Source: Apolygus lucorum (Eukaryota > Arthropoda > Insecta > Hemiptera > Miridae). Taken from it: a DNA stretch of 64,000 nt. The notes beneath the pieces were generated by a model, which saw nothing but the letters and a program-made list of their open reading frames with translations, was not told where the DNA came from and made no database searches. Shown piece by piece: positions 63,571 through 64,000 of this stretch (positions within the stretch are counted from its first letter, which is position 1; each line of letters starts with the position of its first letter). Location: positions 7,413,311 through 7,477,310 of the forward strand of contig CM019169.2 of assembly GCA_009739505.2 (NCBI GenBank), written 5' to 3'. A program made the translations under genes and the position numbers.

Positions 63571-64000
63571 CAACTGATTGATTTAACATAAACCAATTTT
63601 GTGAATTCTTGAATTTGTTATTTATATTAATAAATGTTTCAACAAAGTTCAATTTATGCAAAAATTTAAAATAAAAAAATGAATTTAACATACACAAATT
63701 TTGTTAAATTTCAAATTAATTATTTATATTAGTAACTTTATCGTTATAAAGAATGATGTTATAAAGAGTTTACACTGTATTTGAAAACATTTAAAAATAT
63801 GAGAAACAATAATTTCTAATTTGTTATAAATAAATGTTTTAAATTGTTACTATTATTTTATCCTTCTTCCTACTATACGAATGAATATTAACATTAAAAT
63901 TATTTTACCACTCAAAGTCGTTGTCACGTAATAAAACTTTCGCCCGTATACCGACTTTACAGGCAACCAATTTTTTTTTAATCAAAAAGCGGTGCTATAT
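63571..64000. other. AT-rich, nothing recognised
   Basis: No gene, RNA or repeat boundary recognised to the window edge. AAATTTTGT...AAATTTCAAATTAATTATTTATAT resembles sequence near 63605-63630 in short stretches. Confidence 0.35.

Overview
The window looks like repeat-dense DNA from an arthropod nuclear genome, most likely an insect. It is AT-rich overall, with long non-coding stretches and no bacterial-style gene packing. Every recognisable protein signature belongs to a eukaryotic transposable element: Ty3/gypsy, Ty1/copia, a non-LTR retrotransposon and a pogo-type transposase. The species cannot be fixed from the sequence alone. I found no complete host gene. The best host-like hints are one candidate short exon (52742-52843), a decayed coiled-coil pseudogene (13831-14837) and a small unrecognised ORF (10759-11007).

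Layout. 0-5 kb: a foldback MITE (1406-1847), a small hairpin, a tandem dimer of a dispersed repeat, and a 788-bp hAT-type MITE with an exact 8-bp target duplication (4041-4828). 5.2-6.7 kb: a 5'-truncated, broken non-LTR retrotransposon with a 16-bp target duplication. 8-13.2 kb: dispersed-repeat copies, a cluster of four two-stem RNA-like hairpins (11405-11670), a GC-rich hairpin island, a MITE with perfect 24-bp inverted ends, and a tRNA-derived SINE with an 18-bp target duplication. 17-18.7 kb: a long hairpin enclosing a 28-codon ORF, between copies of the dispersed family. 20.5-22.1 kb: a wrecked Ty1/copia element with primer-binding sequence matching initiator tRNA-Met. 23-29 kb: palindromic motifs, several MITEs, and a 1.5-kb foldback MITE whose TA target can be read from the interrupted repeat.

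30-44 kb: two TTAA-flanked MITEs and a retroposed 3' fragment lie to the left. The centrepiece is a young Ty3/gypsy element of the CsRn1 type on the minus strand (34025-39622). Its 558-bp LTRs differ at one position, and its gag and pol ORFs are intact. It also has an extra overlapping third ORF. It is nested inside a Tc1/mariner-like foldback element (33984-40493). A three-unit tandem array (about 528 bp per unit) and another TTAA MITE follow. 44-64 kb: a foldback, a 91-bp triplication, a Helitron-like 3' end, nested inverted repeats, an expandable 21-bp minisatellite element present in three places (30, 4 and about 5 units), a pogo-type transposase pseudogene, a further TTAA MITE, and a composite palindrome near the right edge (63118-63570).

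Functionally, the only element that looks capable of activity is the CsRn1-type retrotransposon: gag, protease, RT, RNase H and integrase with all catalytic residues, plus a TATA box and CRE/AP-1-like sites in the LTR. The rest is a layered record of transposition, with foldback structures unusually common. The features I consider most worth a second look are the covarying hairpin cluster at 11.4-11.7 kb, the third ORF of the retrotransposon, the 21-bp repeat element, and the 17-kb hairpin with its loop-spanning ORF.
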